Part shown: piece by piece, positions 33,701 through 48,700 of the stretch
Position numbering within the stretch: position 1 is the first letter of the stretch
Layout: every line of letters starts with the position of its first letter
Made by a program: the position numbers and the translations under genes
NCBI RefSeq assembly: GCF_034190915.1
Contig: NW_026947506.1
Location: 35,009,748-35,073,747, forward strand
Direction of reading: 5' to 3'
From: Cavia porcellus
Taxonomy: Eukaryota > Chordata > Mammalia > Rodentia > Caviidae
Length of the DNA: 64,000 bases
The notes under the pieces: model-generated
Told to the model about the DNA's origin: nothing
Databases searched by the model: none
What the model saw: only the letters and a program-made list of their open reading frames with translations

Positions 33701-36700
33701 TACTTACATTGTCTTACTATGACGATCTTATTTGAAGCTGGTTTGTTAGACAGCTATTTTGCCTTCACTGATTTTATTCAAATTTGGTATGCTTGATAGT
33801 ATCAAGTCTAAGAGTAGAGGCAACTGTTCTGAAGATGACAAGATGTAGTAAGATACCCATTCCGGTTTGATTATTAACTACTTTTGAAGTCCTACAGTGT
33901 CTCCAAAGTTGTGTTCTTATTAAAATAGCTATGTAATGTTATGTTAAATTATACTATGCCTGATGATGTGGACAATTCTATTGAAAATAACAAGAGAAAG
34001 CATAGTAACTACTGTAGATCACTTAATATTGTGGTTTTATATGTCTTTTTCATTTCATGTTTTTCTAGGAATTTGTTTTGTTGTCTTGTTATGATCTGTT
34101 TTTCCCTATAATACAGAAAGGATAGATACATATTTAGAGATTCACACATGAGGAGAATTTCTAAACAGTTTACAGGAACAGATTATATAATACACGATGT
34201 AACGAACAGATACTCTGAAGAAGAGACACTAAGAAACCCAGTGTTAATTCTGTAGCATGGTGATATAAAATCTAGCAATACTATTATTCACTGTTCAGAG
34301 TGATATTAGTCTAGTCTCTTATGTTCAATTTCAGCATACGTAAAGATAAGGACAGCTACTACAAAAAGAATGAGGGACATTATGGTATTCACTATTGACT
34401 TCCCCAATGTCAGGCTGACCTAAAAAGCCTTCATCGTTCTGTAATGATTTGATTAGTTCTACAATGCTCAGTATGTATTCAAAGTGTGTGAAGATGGGGA
34501 CAACTATTTGGAAGAAAACTAGAGACAATATGATAGTGAAGATCTCCAGTAGACTTGCTTTGAAATCCATGTTTCTTAAAATTATTTCCTTATGATCTGT
34601 TTTGTTCTGTTTAATCTTACCCTTTTTAAAATTAAAAAAAAAAGAGAGAGATCCTGCCCTCTGGCCTTCATTGGAAGGCTTCAGTCCTTTCCCAGCTTCT
34701 GAGCAGAGGAGAAGAGCTCTCACCCGGCCCCCAACCTCGTGGGGTCCTGCAGGGCTTTCCTTTCAGCATTGGAGGCTCCACGTGCAACCTGGGCCAGAAA
34801 TCAGTTAAAACTTGCTCAGATGCCTTTACATAGAAGCCAGCTCAGTGCTGACTACTGAAGCAGGATGTAGAATATCTGTTTTTGAGGTTTTTGACTCTGC
34901 TCTCCGCTCTGAGTTAATGCTGAGGTTTGTGTGTGTGCTCTGGTGCGATTTGTCAATGATCTGAATAAAACATACAAAAACCTCAGTTTCTTCTTGCATA
35001 ATTCTTTACTAAATGGAGAATTTAAATGGACTGTTTTAAAACTGTTTTTCATCAAAGAGTAAATTAATAAAGTGTTTGGTAAGTACAGAAAAATTTAAGC
35101 CAAGAAAAACCACCTAGAGTCTCCTCAGCTAAAGATACTTGCTATGCCAGGGGATTATATTAAATTATAGAATAAATACTGCATTTCCCTCAGTTTCTAA
35201 GTCCAAGATTCATTCCCCACAGACAGCTTCCGTATCACTTTGTGCTTAATGAAAGTAGGGTGTGGTTGAAAACCCAGTACTGGCACCAGTACAGCAAGAG
35301 GAAGTAGTTTTGTTAGATGCACACATTGTTCCTCCTCCTCCTCCTCCTCCTCCTCCGGGCTGGTTTGTTTTTAGTTGTAATATTTTATTTTTAATTTTGG
35401 TGTCTGTGCAGTCCTTGCTGGAATATAGACATACATTTGATTTCTGCATTTCTTGTATGTTGTGACCTTGCTGAAGTCATTTATTAGCTCCAGTTTTTGT
35501 TTTTGTTTTTGGGGGTAGAGTCCTTGAAATTTTCCACATGCACAGTCACGTCATGTCATGTGCTATTCAGGGCGGCTTTACTTATGCTTTCCTGGTCTGT
35601 CTACCTTATTTCCTTGTTTTATTTTCTTATGTCACTGGCTGGAACTCCCAGCACTCTGTTGAATAAAAGTGGTAAGAAGAGACATTCTTGCTTCTTTTCT
35701 GATGTTAGGGAAAAACATTCAATTTGTTGTCCATTCCTATTTTTCTCATTCTATTTTTTTATCCTGAATGTATGTTTATTTTTGTCAAATGATATCTGCA
35801 TCAAATTGATATGATCATGTGTCTTTTAGATTGTGTTAGTGTTTTTTTGAGACAGGGTTTTACTACGCTGTTTGTGCTGGTCTTAAATTTATTCACAGCC
35901 CGGGCTGGCTTCAAATTTGCAGCTATATTCCTGCCTCAGCCTCGCAAATTCTGAGGTTACAGGCATGCACCACCATGTGCAGCTTGATATTTCTTCTTTA
36001 GCCTGTTAATAGTTAACAGTGAATTACACTGATAGGTTTTTGTATTATCTCTACATACCTGGAATACACTCTGGTCATCGTGTATAATTCTCTATATAAA
36101 TAGCCCAGCTTTATTTGTTAGTAGGTCAGTAAAGGTTTTACATCTCTCCCCAAGAGGTATGTTTTGTTTTTGCATTGCCTAGCTACATAATTTTGTAGCT
36201 AGTTGGAACACATTAACTGCTTTTTTCTCTTTCTTGTTTAAAAGAGATTTTATAGAATTGTTGTTAGTTATTATTAAAATGTTTAGAATTCTCTAGTATG
36301 ACTATTGGGTCTTGGAGTTTTCCTTCTTGGGAGTTTTAAAATCATAACTTGGGACCAAGGATATAGCACAGTGTCTGCCTGGCAAGTGCGAGGTTATGAG
36401 TTTGATCTCTGGCACAAAAAAAATCATAAATTGAATGCTCTTAATAAGTATAGGATTAAAAAAATAAGTATAGGGTTACTGAAAATATTTATCTTATATT
36501 GGATGAGTGGTGTTAGTTTGCTTTTTTTCTTTTTTTGTGTTTTTGAGACAAAGTCTCATTTCAGCCCTGGCTAGTCTTGAACTCACAATGATCCTCCTGC
36601 CTCAGCCTCCTGAGTTCTGGGATTACAGGCATATGCCACCACACCAGACTGGTAGTTTGCTTTATTAAGGAATTGGACCATTTCTTCTAAATTTATGTAT

Positions 36701-39700
36701 GTAAAGTATCCATAGTATGTATTAGCCTTTCAATGTTTTCAAGGGCCTGTATTAATAATAACCTGTTTCATTCCTGATATTGGTAATTGTTATAAATTTC
36801 CCTTTCAGCACTCTTGTGTGTGCCCAAATTTTATTTTTATTCAACTCAGTATGTTATAAAATTGTCCTTGAGTGGTCATGTGTGGTGGCTCAAGCCTATA
36901 ATATCAGCACTCGGGAGGCTGAGGCAGGAGGATCACTGCCAGCCTGAACTGCATAACGAAACCCTGTTTTTTTCCCTTGATGCTTATTCTTTGATCCTTG
37001 TATGATTTAGACATCTTCAATGTCCAGTTATTTAGAGGTTTTCTTATCTTCCTCTCACTGATACTTATTTTTTATTCCATTGTGATTGGAGGAGACTTAA
37101 ATTTTTTGAGGACTCTGAAACAAATGTGTATTTTGCTCTTGGGTGGATGGAGTGTTCTATAAATGTTGATTTGACTTGGTGGCTGAGAATATTGTTGGAT
37201 TTTTAATATATTTTGTGATTTTCTGTTGAATTATTCAATGAGTCATTGACAGAAAAACGTTGAAGTTTCCATCTCTAAATGTAGATGATTCTTGGTCACT
37301 TGTCAGTTGTGAGTATGATTCATGTATTTTTCAGCTTTATTGTTGGTACAGACACACTCAAGGTTGCTATGCCATTTTGCTTGCTTTCTTCCCTTCATTC
37401 TTCCCTTTCTTCTTTATGGTGGTGCTGGGTGTTGAACCAGGGCCTTCACAGGCCGGGCAAAGCATTTGCCACTGAGCTGTACCAGCCCTTTTCAGCCTTA
37501 CTAAGTTGTCCTGGCAGGGCTCCAATCTGTGATCCTTCTGCCTCAGCCTCCCAATTAGTTGGAATTACAGGCATGTGCCCTCACATCTTGCAAGATATCT
37601 GTTTTCTTAATAGATTGACCCTTAACTATGTAATGTATTAATTGCACCAAATAGATAATGTCTCTCTCTCTGTTCATTTTTTCCATGTGTATCATTCATT
37701 CATTTGGTATTGGAGAGTGGACCTAGAGCCTTCTATCTGCAGTTTAACTTTATCTGACATTAATATAGACTCTTTTTGTGTTTGAGTAACAGTTGTATAC
37801 TGTATCTTTTTCATATTTCTGTATTCAGACTGTCCATGGCATTACATTTGAATTTGGTTTGTTATCGAGAGCATATGATTGGATCATGTTTTTAATCCAC
37901 TTTGTCTCACTGTCTCATTCATTTATTTATTACTGAGTATTGAATCCAGGGCCTTTGCACTAAGCTATATCCCTAGTATGTTTTCACTTGTCATTTTGAA
38001 CCAGGGTCTTGCTAAGTTGTCCAGGCTGGGTACAAATTTGTGAATCTTCTGGATCAGCTCCTAGAGTGTAGGAATTACAGGTGTGCACACCACACACCAT
38101 TGTGTTTTTTAATTGGTGTACATTAGTGTTAAGAGGATTATTGATGTACCAAGGCTTAGTGTGCAATTTTATGTTCTGCTTTTTTGTTTGTTTGTTTTTT
38201 TAACTTTACCCCCTGTGGGTTACATGAATATTTTTTATAATTCTGTTGTCATTTACTTGGTGTTTTTGAGGGAATGCCTTGGTAGTGTTCTAGGTATTGC
38301 ATTATACATACATTATTTATCAGTCTACTGGCAGTGTCATTTTACCAGATTGAAGGAAGCTTAGAAGTGTTACCTTTTTTGTCCCTTTACTCTCTCTTAA
38401 GTTATAATTGTTTTAAATATTCTTTTTCTACTTACATTTAGAAGCAGGTCAGAGTGTGACAGTTTTTGTTTGAGGGATTTCTGGTTTTTGGTGTAGTGAA
38501 GGATTTCTCACTTGAAACCTGGGTGACTTTGCATGATACCATGGCACCCTGGGTCTATCTAACCTCTGCTTTAGCCAGCTTTTCTGACACTGCTCAGGCA
38601 GAGGAAGTGAGCTCAGACTGAGGTAGAAGTCCAGGTTCTCTACTCGGCCTCTGTTGACTCAAAGTGGGGTTTGGGGCCCTTGCTGCTGTGGGTGAGAGTG
38701 GAAGTTGCATCTCTGCAGGGTCCCCACTGCAGAGAGTGGGAGTAGCTTTGTTACCACACGGCAAGTCCTGACTGTGACCCTGAGGGATGGGGTTAGAGGG
38801 GACACCTCTGTGTTACTGGGTGAGGGTGGACGTGCTGGCTCCACATACCTTCACCTGCATCTTGTTCTTTGTAGGATATTAAGTAGTATGCCTGGCCTCT
38901 AACCACCAGTTGCCAGTAACATCACTTAGTATGAACTAGGAATCATTTATTACATTTTTGAAAGACTGATTTTAAAAAGAAGAAAAAATGAAAATAGAGA
39001 CCTTGATATGTAGCTAGAATATTTACAAAGAAATTTCTAACATTCTTTCACATTTGAAACTAATGGTAGCACAAGAAAACAATTTCTTTTTTTGAGACAG
39101 CATCTCACTATGCAGTTTAGGCTGGCCCTGAACTCACTTTGTAGCTCAGGCTGGCCATGAATTTGCAGTGATCCTCCTGCTTCAGCCTCCCAAGCGTTGG
39201 GATTAAAGGTATGAGCCACCATGTCTGGCTAATAAAAAATTTCTTATTTTTCCAGTATCAAATCACTAATACCAGTCTTTGAAACTAGGAAAAGTATGAG
39301 TTGAGTCTGACTGTGTGATCATGTGGAGATTTTCAACTCTTGAGCTTTTTTTCCTCTCTTGTGAACTAAAGCCAATATATACTTATCATTTAGGATTTTT
39401 TTAGAGAACTAAGTGAAAATAAAAGTAGATGAGTCAGTGCATACATGTAGCAGCTGCTACTGTTGTTTCATTTCAGAAATGTTCTTTTCATTTATGGTTT
39501 ACTATCTGGTTGTATTTTGCTAATATGGGGCATTGTCATCTATATTTCAGGTCATGCAGAAGGATTTTGCATGATGTGTATAATGCAAGACCATATTACC
39601 CAGGCACTCAATAATCCTGGGGATGTTATTAAACCCATGTTTGTCATCAATGAGATGCAGCGTAAGTATCAATGCAAAGAAGTATTTTCTTTTTTTTGCG

Positions 39701-42700
39701 GGGGGGGGGGTGGTACCAGGGATTGAACTCACAACCTTGCACTTGCCAGGCAGGCGTTTATGCCACTCAGCTAAATCTGACGAGAAGTATTTTCAAGCAA
39801 GGTAGTCTTTTCCTGAGATGAGGGCTAACAAGATTGCCTAAGGGATCTCCTTACCTCAGTCTCCTGGGTAGCTGGGACTACGGGTATGCACTGCCATGCC
39901 TGGCTTTTAGCTTAATGGCCTAGATGATTTTTTACAAAGTCCAAAGTTTATTACAAAATAAACTACAAGTATGTTATTATACATGAATATGTACTTTTTT
40001 TAAGACAGGGTCTTGCTATGTAGTACAGACTGCCCTTAAACTCACTTATGTAACCCAGGCTGGCCTCAAACTCAAGGTGATGCTCCCGCCTCACTGTTCT
40101 GGTGCTGAGGTTATAGTTGTGTGCCACCATACCCAGCTGATATGTGTTTAATTAACAACAGATGTGTAGTAAAACATTCACTATATAAACTATTTTAGAA
40201 ATTCTAGAGATGACTATATAATAAAGAAGACTGGGCCAGGGATATAGCTCAGTGGCACAGCACCTGCCTGGCAAGGACAAGGTGCTGGGTTTGATTCCTG
40301 GTACCCAAACAAACAAAAAAGAAGACCATAGTTTAATACGAGCAAATTTTAAGTGATTTAAAACTCAGTTTGTTAATAAAATCATTTACAGAGGCTTTTT
40401 GCTCAGATAGTTGGATTTCTGTGCGGAGTAATGTAACTTGCATGTTGTCCCACAAATTTCTTTAACAAATTTATATTTAGTTTTAATTTGGTAAATCAAC
40501 CCTGTATTATACAAGAATTGTCAAAATAAAATAATTTATTAAAAATTATACTAGAAGTCTAAATTTATGGACAAAATTCACTTTTTTCTATTTTAAATTT
40601 TTAAAAATTTTATTTAAGAAGAAAAAGAAAGAAACAGAAAAAGGGTACAAGTTATGCAGAATTTCAAAAAAAAAAAACCGTGGGAAATCACTAGTTAATA
40701 GTTACATATTGTCATCTTAGAAATAGTTGTTCAAGTTACAAAATTAAAGCATATAAAGTGGACATTCAAACAGTGACACTGCAAACAGTTCAATGATCCA
40801 ACAAAAACTCAGTAATGTGGTTATCTATCTTATATGCTTAAATATACATGCAGTTATATCCTTTAGAGCACTTTTTTCTCCTCTCTGTTTTACAATAACA
40901 ATTACACATTTTGGGTTTTAGTACTCCCACAGTTCTTATTACTTTTTTTTGAAGAGAATAAAACCAAATGTGACATAACAAAACAGAGTCAGTCAAATCA
41001 AAAGGATGGACATAATACATAATGTAAAAACAGAATACAAGGTGATCAACAATGGTTAACATAATGCCTCTTGCTATCTTAAAAAGAATTGCCTATATCA
41101 TCAGTTATAATAAAATTGAACAAAACAGTAAAGAACAAAACCAATAAAACCAAAACATTGGAGACATTACAGGACTTCAAAAGAAGATAATAGTCAAAGC
41201 AGAATGGGCATCATAGTGAATCTTACTGTCTTCACCGTTGTTGCCTATACTCTCAAACTTGGTACTATCAAGCAAAACAGAAGAGTAAAATCAGTCAAAA
41301 TAAGATGGTGGCTATTTTAAATTTCTAAATAGGCTACATGAAATTTTCCTATGTGACCACCCACTCTATTCCCCCCAGCCGAGGGTCTCACTGTGTAGCC
41401 CAGGTGGTCTCAAACTCAAGATCCTCCTCCGTCAGCCTGGGATTACAGGCTTGCACCACCACACCAGGCTCTGGATGCATTTGGCATTCACTTTCACATC
41501 ATTTTAATTAGCCAAGTTGTAGTAAAAATGCTCACAGATAAAAATTCTTTTCACTCTTAATCTAGTATCTAGCTTGGGTAATTATAGAGATGCATAATTA
41601 TACAATGATAAACTATAATCCTTTTGTCTTAAAACCTGCTAAAGACTAAAGATTAAATTGACATTTAGCATTATTGGTAGATCAAAATAGACAGTGCAGA
41701 AATCTTTAAAACATATGGGCAAACTTTGACCAGAACAGGCTTTCATTATTTTAATTACTTACACATTTATTTTAGACACACATATATAGCAGGCATGAGT
41801 AATAACCTAATCTTTAGGAAAGTGTCATTACTCTGAATGTGTGCACACATACAGTTAAATCATGGAATTGCTATTTATATAGGTCAGAACTTGGAGGATA
41901 TTGGCAGTTTTACATGATATAAGCTAGAGTATATTTATAGACCTACACATATAAAACTCAATGTCGAATAGGTTTTGTGTTATTCATATACTTTTGCTAT
42001 TGTTTTATTTATACTTTTTAAAAATACTTCCTTCTTGTAACTGCTGAGTCACTTAGCAGGATGTAATTTGTCCTGTGGTCATTGGTACAGGATCGAATAG
42101 TTTGGATATTATGTCCTGCATACGGTCTCTTACGGATTCGAGTGTCATATTTATGAGTGCACTAACCTAACATTTTGGATGAACTTGTGTGGGTAGAACG
42201 ATGTTGACTGCATTCACGTGAACTGTGTTAACCTGGTAGAGAGTCATTCCGCGGCTGCTCCTGGACTCGGGAACTGCAGCTCCGGGGCCTTGGTGAAAGT
42301 GCGCGGTGCTTGAGTGAGCGCTACTTTCTCATTCCGTGTAGTTATTTGGGTTTTCTGAGTAACATAAGATGTAACTTGGCAGCCCTGGCATTTAATATGT
42401 AATGATAAAGCCCTGTCTTTACTTAAAACCTACAGGCATAGCCAGCCACTTCCAAATTGGCGAGCAAGAAGATGCCCATGAGTTTCTTCAGCACACGGTT
42501 GACGCCATGCAGGAAGCGTGCCTCAGTGGCAGCAACGAGTGAGCACACAGCATTTCTTCAGTTTACACCTCTGCCTTGTTATGCCTGTGTTTATGTTGGG
42601 TGCACTTACCAGGCAAGCGCTTGAGCTGCCGAGCTAAATCCCCGGCCCCGATTTGCGCTATTTTAAAATGACTAAAAGTTAAAAAGATGTCCTTACTATC

Positions 42701-45700
42701 ACAATTGGAATTGCTTCAATTATACATGTCAGGAATGAACATTGGTTTCGCTGTTCTTAATTTCCATGTCGGCACGCCCTGGCAGGTCTAAAAGTCTCTG
42801 CTTCTCCTAATGGTGCCAGGCATTTTCTCTGTTGACCTCCAGCCTAGTAAGTGTTTCCTGCCTCCTCTCTCTCTCTGTCAGTGTCCAATTCCTGTGGCTT
42901 CTCCTAAAATCTAAATGCAGACCCAAGAGAAAGACGGGCAAGACCCTTGTGTAACACTCCTAACCCACCCGCTACTGCCCACACACCCGGTACAGGGAGC
43001 TCCCTTTGCATTCCTCTCCCTGTCCAGGGCTTCCCGGTCTGGACAATGACAGACTCTGCCTTCCCTTCCTTCCCCAAGCCCACGTGGGGTCACAGGGCTG
43101 CTGAGGGCGTCTTCCTCCTGCCGCTTTGCTTGAGATCCAAATTCCTGCCTTGATTTCAAAGTCCCTCCATAATTTAGCTCCTTCCGTCCTCCTCCCCAGG
43201 TTGTCACTGTGCCCCACCAGGCAGGGCCAATCTCTGATACCACACAGACTGGTCTTTTATTTTCTGTGGCTCTCCTCTCTGAATTCTTGTGCTTTTATAA
43301 ATGTACATGCTTTTAAAATCTAGTGATAACATCTGTAATTTTGCAGAATTCTTATATCAGTGTTCTGTCTTTTTCAGATTGGACAGACACAGCCAGGCCA
43401 CCACACTAATTTGCCAGGTGTTCGGGGGATACCTGAGATCTAGAGGTGAGTTTTTGTTCACAAGTCGATAAAGTGGCGCACACATGTGGTAAATTAGAAT
43501 GAAAACTGTGGAAATAAGGAAAAGCAGAGACTCCCTCCTCCTCCCTGGAGCAGCCCCTGTACCAGTTCCTAGTCTCTCCTCCTGGTAGTTTCTTATTCAT
43601 CAGCACGCTGAGAGCCCACTGTAGAGTAGTTGTGTTTTGCCTTAACATGAGTAGCAATCTTTCTGCTTGAGCACACACAGGTCTGACGGGCTGTTCCACA
43701 GCTGCAGTGGCGCCCATTTGTCTTACTCCCCCATCGATGGACATTTAGCTTGCTGTTCTGTTGTCACCATCAGTGCCTTATATGAACACCACCCATGTGC
43801 TCACACTTTTGTGTTTGTGTAACAGTGTGCATGATAAACTCCTGGTATTAGAATTTCTTTATTTTTTTCCAGCCCAAAATGGCAAGAATTAGTACTTAAA
43901 TCCTAAGCTGTATTTTAAATTTTAATACTGACACGCTGTCATTCTAAGAGATCATACCAGTTTATATTCCATCCAGAAGTGTAGAAGATTAACTTTTTTC
44001 CCAGTGTAGAAGGAGAAAAGTTATACTTTTCTTTTACTTTGAAATAGTATTATTTTCTGTAATTTTAATACTTGAGGCTGTCATAATAATTACACTTTGC
44101 TTATCTTTTATTTTTTTCAGTCCAATGTTTAAACTGCAAGGGTGTCTCAGATACCTTTGATCCATATCTGGATATTACCTTGGAGATAAAGGTAAATTTA
44201 ATAATTTTTATGGTGGTCAAGTTTTAAATCCTTCTTATGCTTTGACTTTTCACTTAAGTAAATCTTAAACCAGGGTTTTAGCCAGGTTTGGTGCTGTAAG
44301 CTTGGAGTCCCAGCAAAAGCAGCACAGCGAGTTTGAGGCCAGGCTGGCCCACAAAGTGAGTTCAAGGGCTGCCTGAACCATATAGTGAAACCCTGCCTCA
44401 AAAAAGACCAAAAAAGAAAGCTAGGGTTTTCCTTTTTCTTCTTTCTTTTCTCTTTCTTTCTTTTTCTCCAACTTTTTGAGGCAGTCTCACTCTGTAGTCC
44501 AGACTAGTCTTGAACTCACTGTGTAGCCCAGATTGGCCTCAAATTTGTGGCAATCCTCCTGCCTCAGTCTTATAAGAGCTGGGATTACAGGCACACGGCA
44601 CCATACCTGGCTATAAAACCAGTCTTAGATACCTACATTAGCAAATCTTAGATGGTTCTTATTCTTTAGAAACTGTTTCAACATCTCTCATTTTCTGAAC
44701 TATATTTTTGTTATTTTTGAGCTTTTATTTTTCTGATTACAGGTATAATGCATGTTTATGATGAAAAAGACAAATATTGCAGATGTATGTAAAGTCTGCC
44801 ATTCAGGACTAATGCTCTTAGTCATTTAATATACACTGCACCACAACAGATTAGATACTAATTATAAAAATAAGATTATGAACAGGGCACAATGAGGCAT
44901 GTCGATAGTCCCAGGACTCTGGAAGGCTCAAGCAGGTGGATCACAAGTTTGAACCCAGCTGCACAACTTAGTGAAACCCTGTTTGACATAAAAATAAGGA
45001 AAGGGCTTGGAAGTTAGCTCAGTATGAAAGCCCTAGAGAGTAGATCCCAGTATTTCAAAAAGAGAAAAAAAAACTAAACCTTTGTCTACCACCATGTACT
45101 AAAGTCAAAATGGATCAAAGATCTAAATATTAAAACAGAAACACTAAATCTACTGGAAGAGAAAATAGGTAGAAATCTTGAAGACATACATGTTGGCAAC
45201 TCTTCAAAAACAAAACCCGGACTGCTTGGGAAACACTACGAAGAATAAACAAATGGGATCTAATCTTATTAAAAAGTCTTTGCACAGCAAAAGAAATCAC
45301 CAACAGAGTGAAAATACAACCCATAGAGTGGGAAAAATCTATAGTCAGCTGTCCCTCAGACAAAAGACATATCTAAAAATATATAAAGAATTAAAAAATT
45401 AGACCCCACAAATTCAAAGACCCAATCCAAAAATGGACATCTGAGATGAATACATGTCTCAGATGAAGAAATACAAATAGCAAATAAATATAAAATGTTC
45501 CACATCATTGGTCATTGAAGAGATGCAAATTAAAACAACACTGAGATTCCATCTCACTTCAGCGAAAATGGCCATCATCAAGAAATCAGCCAACGGACTG
45601 GGGATTTAGCTTACTGGCATAAGCACCTGCTTTGTAAGTGCGTGGTTGTGAGTTGGATCCCCAGTACCAAAAAAAAAAAAAAGAAAGAAAGAAAAGAAAA

Positions 45701-48700
45701 AGGAAATCAGCCAAAAACAAATGCTAGAGGGCCTGTGAGGAAAAGGAACTCTTCTCCACTATTGGTGGGAGTGTAGACTTCTGTAACCACTGTGGAAATC
45801 TGTGAGGAGATTCCTCAGAAAAGTAAGACTAAAGGTCCCATTCGATCCAGCTACTCTTCTTCTGGGTGTCTTCCCAGAAGAATTAAAAACGTCATACCAC
45901 AGTGATATATGTGCACCTGTTTGTTTCCAAAATTTGGAAATTTTGGAAACAACTCAAATGCTTTTAAAGGAATGCACAAAAACAGATGTGGCACTTTTAT
46001 ACAATATAGTACTGCTGAGCCATAAAGAAGGATAAGCTTGAGACTTTAAAGAACAATGGATGCAACACGAGTGAAATAAATCAGACTGGCATTGCAACCA
46101 TCATAGTGTCTCCCTAGTGTGAGAAACTGAAAGAGTAAGTGAGATCCAAAATGTACACTAGCTGTCGTGACATGGGAAGAAACTGTTCTAAAGTGATGGG
46201 GGAAAGGAGAGAAGGAGGAAGGGGAAATGTATACACACAGACACAAGATAGTTAGGACAGTCACACTACTAATTTCTCTTAGTTCACTGAAAAGACAGGT
46301 TTGTGTTTGTACTACTTGATCAGTTTTTCATGTCTATTTCTTGTAATCTGAGCAACTACATTGAAGATGACAACAAGCAATGTATTAACCATTGTGACTT
46401 TCCTGTTGTCTTGTTTTGAAATTTTGTATCAGTGTTTTTATTGATTTTTCTCTTTAAAATAATTTTTTTAAAAGACAATTTTTAAAAAGTGATCATGCCT
46501 CTGTCTTTTTGTCCACTTGCTGTGTTCATGTCCATCTACTTGGAGGCCTTCCTCATCAGCGTGTTTGGGCAGTTGGTGGTGGCCAGTAGGTGGCCATAGC
46601 TCCTTGTTGATTTCCACTTTTACAGTATTCTAAGTAAAGCTGCACGATCCACCTCCTCACGTACTTTTGTTCACTTTAATCTGCTTGTTTTTAATTGGGG
46701 TGGGGGACAATTTTGGGGGGATTGGCATTGGAGATTGAACCCAGGGACTACTGCCACTTAGCTCCATTCTCAGCCCATTAAAAAGAAAAAAATTTTTTTA
46801 AATTGGACCTAAGTTGCTGAGGCTGGACCCAAACTTGCAATCCTCCTGCCTCAGTCTCCCAAGTAGCTGGGAGCTCTGCCACACCACACCCATAAAAACA
46901 TTGTTTTCATAAAATTCTCTTTGTTTCTCCGAGTCTCCTGCTTGCTTGCTCTCTCATAAACCACGACAGCGCATGGTGACGTGCTTTTGATGACTTTTTC
47001 CTCCCAGGGTGCTCGGACTATCAATGAGGCGCTGGCGCAGTTTGTGAAGCCGGAACAGCTGGATGGAGAAAACTGCTACCAGTGTAGCAAGTATGATGGG
47101 GCGACTTGCAGTCCCTGACTTGGCTGCTCCAGTTGGGGTGACAGGGAGCCCTGGTTTTAAAGAGCGGGCGTGTTTGAATGGCCACTAGGTGGCCTTAGCT
47201 TCTGGTGCCCTCTGGGAGATCCTGGCCATCTGTGCCCCGGAGGCCGGAACTGGTGCCCGCACTGTCTCAGGATGGGCAGCTCTGTGCCCAGAGAATAGTG
47301 CTGCCATCCTGGGTGCCTCAGAGCTGTGACAAGGTCTGCTCAGCAGCATCTTCCTTGATTCCTGTCAGACAAGACTGGAGGGAGGGATGGTGGGGTTCCC
47401 TCCTCCCCCAGAAGAGCTGAGATCTTTCTCACAGTGGGTACCGTGGGGTGGGGTAGTGTTGGCTGGAAGCCTCTAATCTACATTACTCAGTGATACATTT
47501 CCCCAGCAGTCAAGGGAGTCTGTTTTATGAATTCCTGTTTCATATGTGTTAAGCAGATTTCCACTTTATAGTCAGGTGATACAGATATCTATATTAAAGC
47601 ATTTTTATCAAGTATTCAGTATTTGGGGGAAGATGGTGCGGATTTTTCCTGACACTTTTATCTTTTATTTTTCCTTTTGTATCTGGGCAGAGCTTTGCTT
47701 TCACAGAATTATACCAGCAGAAAACATCAATTCATTTTCAATTTTTTGAATTGAGTTAACCAATTCTTTTTTCTGCAGTGCTGGGGGTTGAACTCAGGGC
47801 TTTATGCATACTTGGCAAGCATCCCACCTCTGAGCCACGCCCTCAAATGAGTTAATGTGGTTTTCACATCATCAGTGCCCTGTGCATCCCACTGTTTCAG
47901 ATTTCTGCTTTTTTTCCTGTCATCCTGCTAGGCAATTTCCCCAAGTTTTGTTTTTGTTTTGTTTATTATTTGTTTTTTGAGACAGGATCTCTCTGTAGTT
48001 GAGACTGCCCTTGAACTCACCATATAGTCCAGGCTGGCCTAAAACTCATGGTGATCCTCCTGCCTCAGCCTCCCAAGTGCTGAGATTATAGGTGTGTGCC
48101 ACCATGCCTGGCTAACCACAGTATTTTAAAACATTTTTACTGTTTTTTTAGAGAAGGTGATGTCCCTCATTTATTATCCTTGTTTGGGAATCTTAAATTA
48201 GGGTGCTTCAGAGAAATAGCAAGCTAAAGACTAAAATGTAAAAAAAATCCACACATTAATCTTAATCTTTTTTGTTTCTGTTTATTTCAAGGTGCAAAAC
48301 CATGGTTACGGCTTCAAAGAATTTTACCATACATCAGTCATCTAACGTTCTTGTACTTTCTCTAAAACGTTTTTCAAATTCCACTGGTGGGAAAATTGCT
48401 AAGGTGTGTAGATGCTGTTATTAATGACCTTTTATGTGGAGCGACTACTTAAGTGCTAGTAGCTGTTAAGGATTACTAAATTACCTAACTGAACAATTTT
48501 GTTGATTGGCTTTCTGAGCCTTTCTTACATTGCTTAACAGAAAAGAAGTCAAAGAATTAAGAGTTTGGTCTGTGTGCCTATGAGTACATGTGTTTTTACT
48601 GTACCCTGTCTAGTGATAAAATTGGGAACGCGTCTCTGTGTTTGGGCTTCATAGTCAGTTCTTTGGTATCCAAGGTAATGAGTGGATACAGAGAGCTTGT

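Larger units (their letters stand above)
35390..38450 (-). mobile_element. Old LINE-1 ORF2 region, interrupted by SINEs
   Basis: Antisense T-rich sequence with phrases typical of L1 ORF2 in reverse: GTCTGTGCAGTCCTTGCTGG, AGAGACATTCTTGCTTC, TCCATTGTGATTGGAGGAG and TCTATAAATGTTGATTTGAC. It is diverged and split by at least six SINEs. The boundaries are approximate. Confidence 0.65.

Noticed and set aside
34331..34723. 130-codon - strand frame
   Set aside because: It lies in the repeat-built L1 3'UTR and has no protein resemblance.
40232..40320. tRNA-like sequence
   Set aside because: The tRNA-Ala-like body with A-rich tail and many diverged copies marks an ID SINE, not a functional tRNA gene.
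42240..42335. Small CpG-containing patch as a promoter
   Set aside because: Too short and inside intron 3; no TATA, initiator or exon follows.
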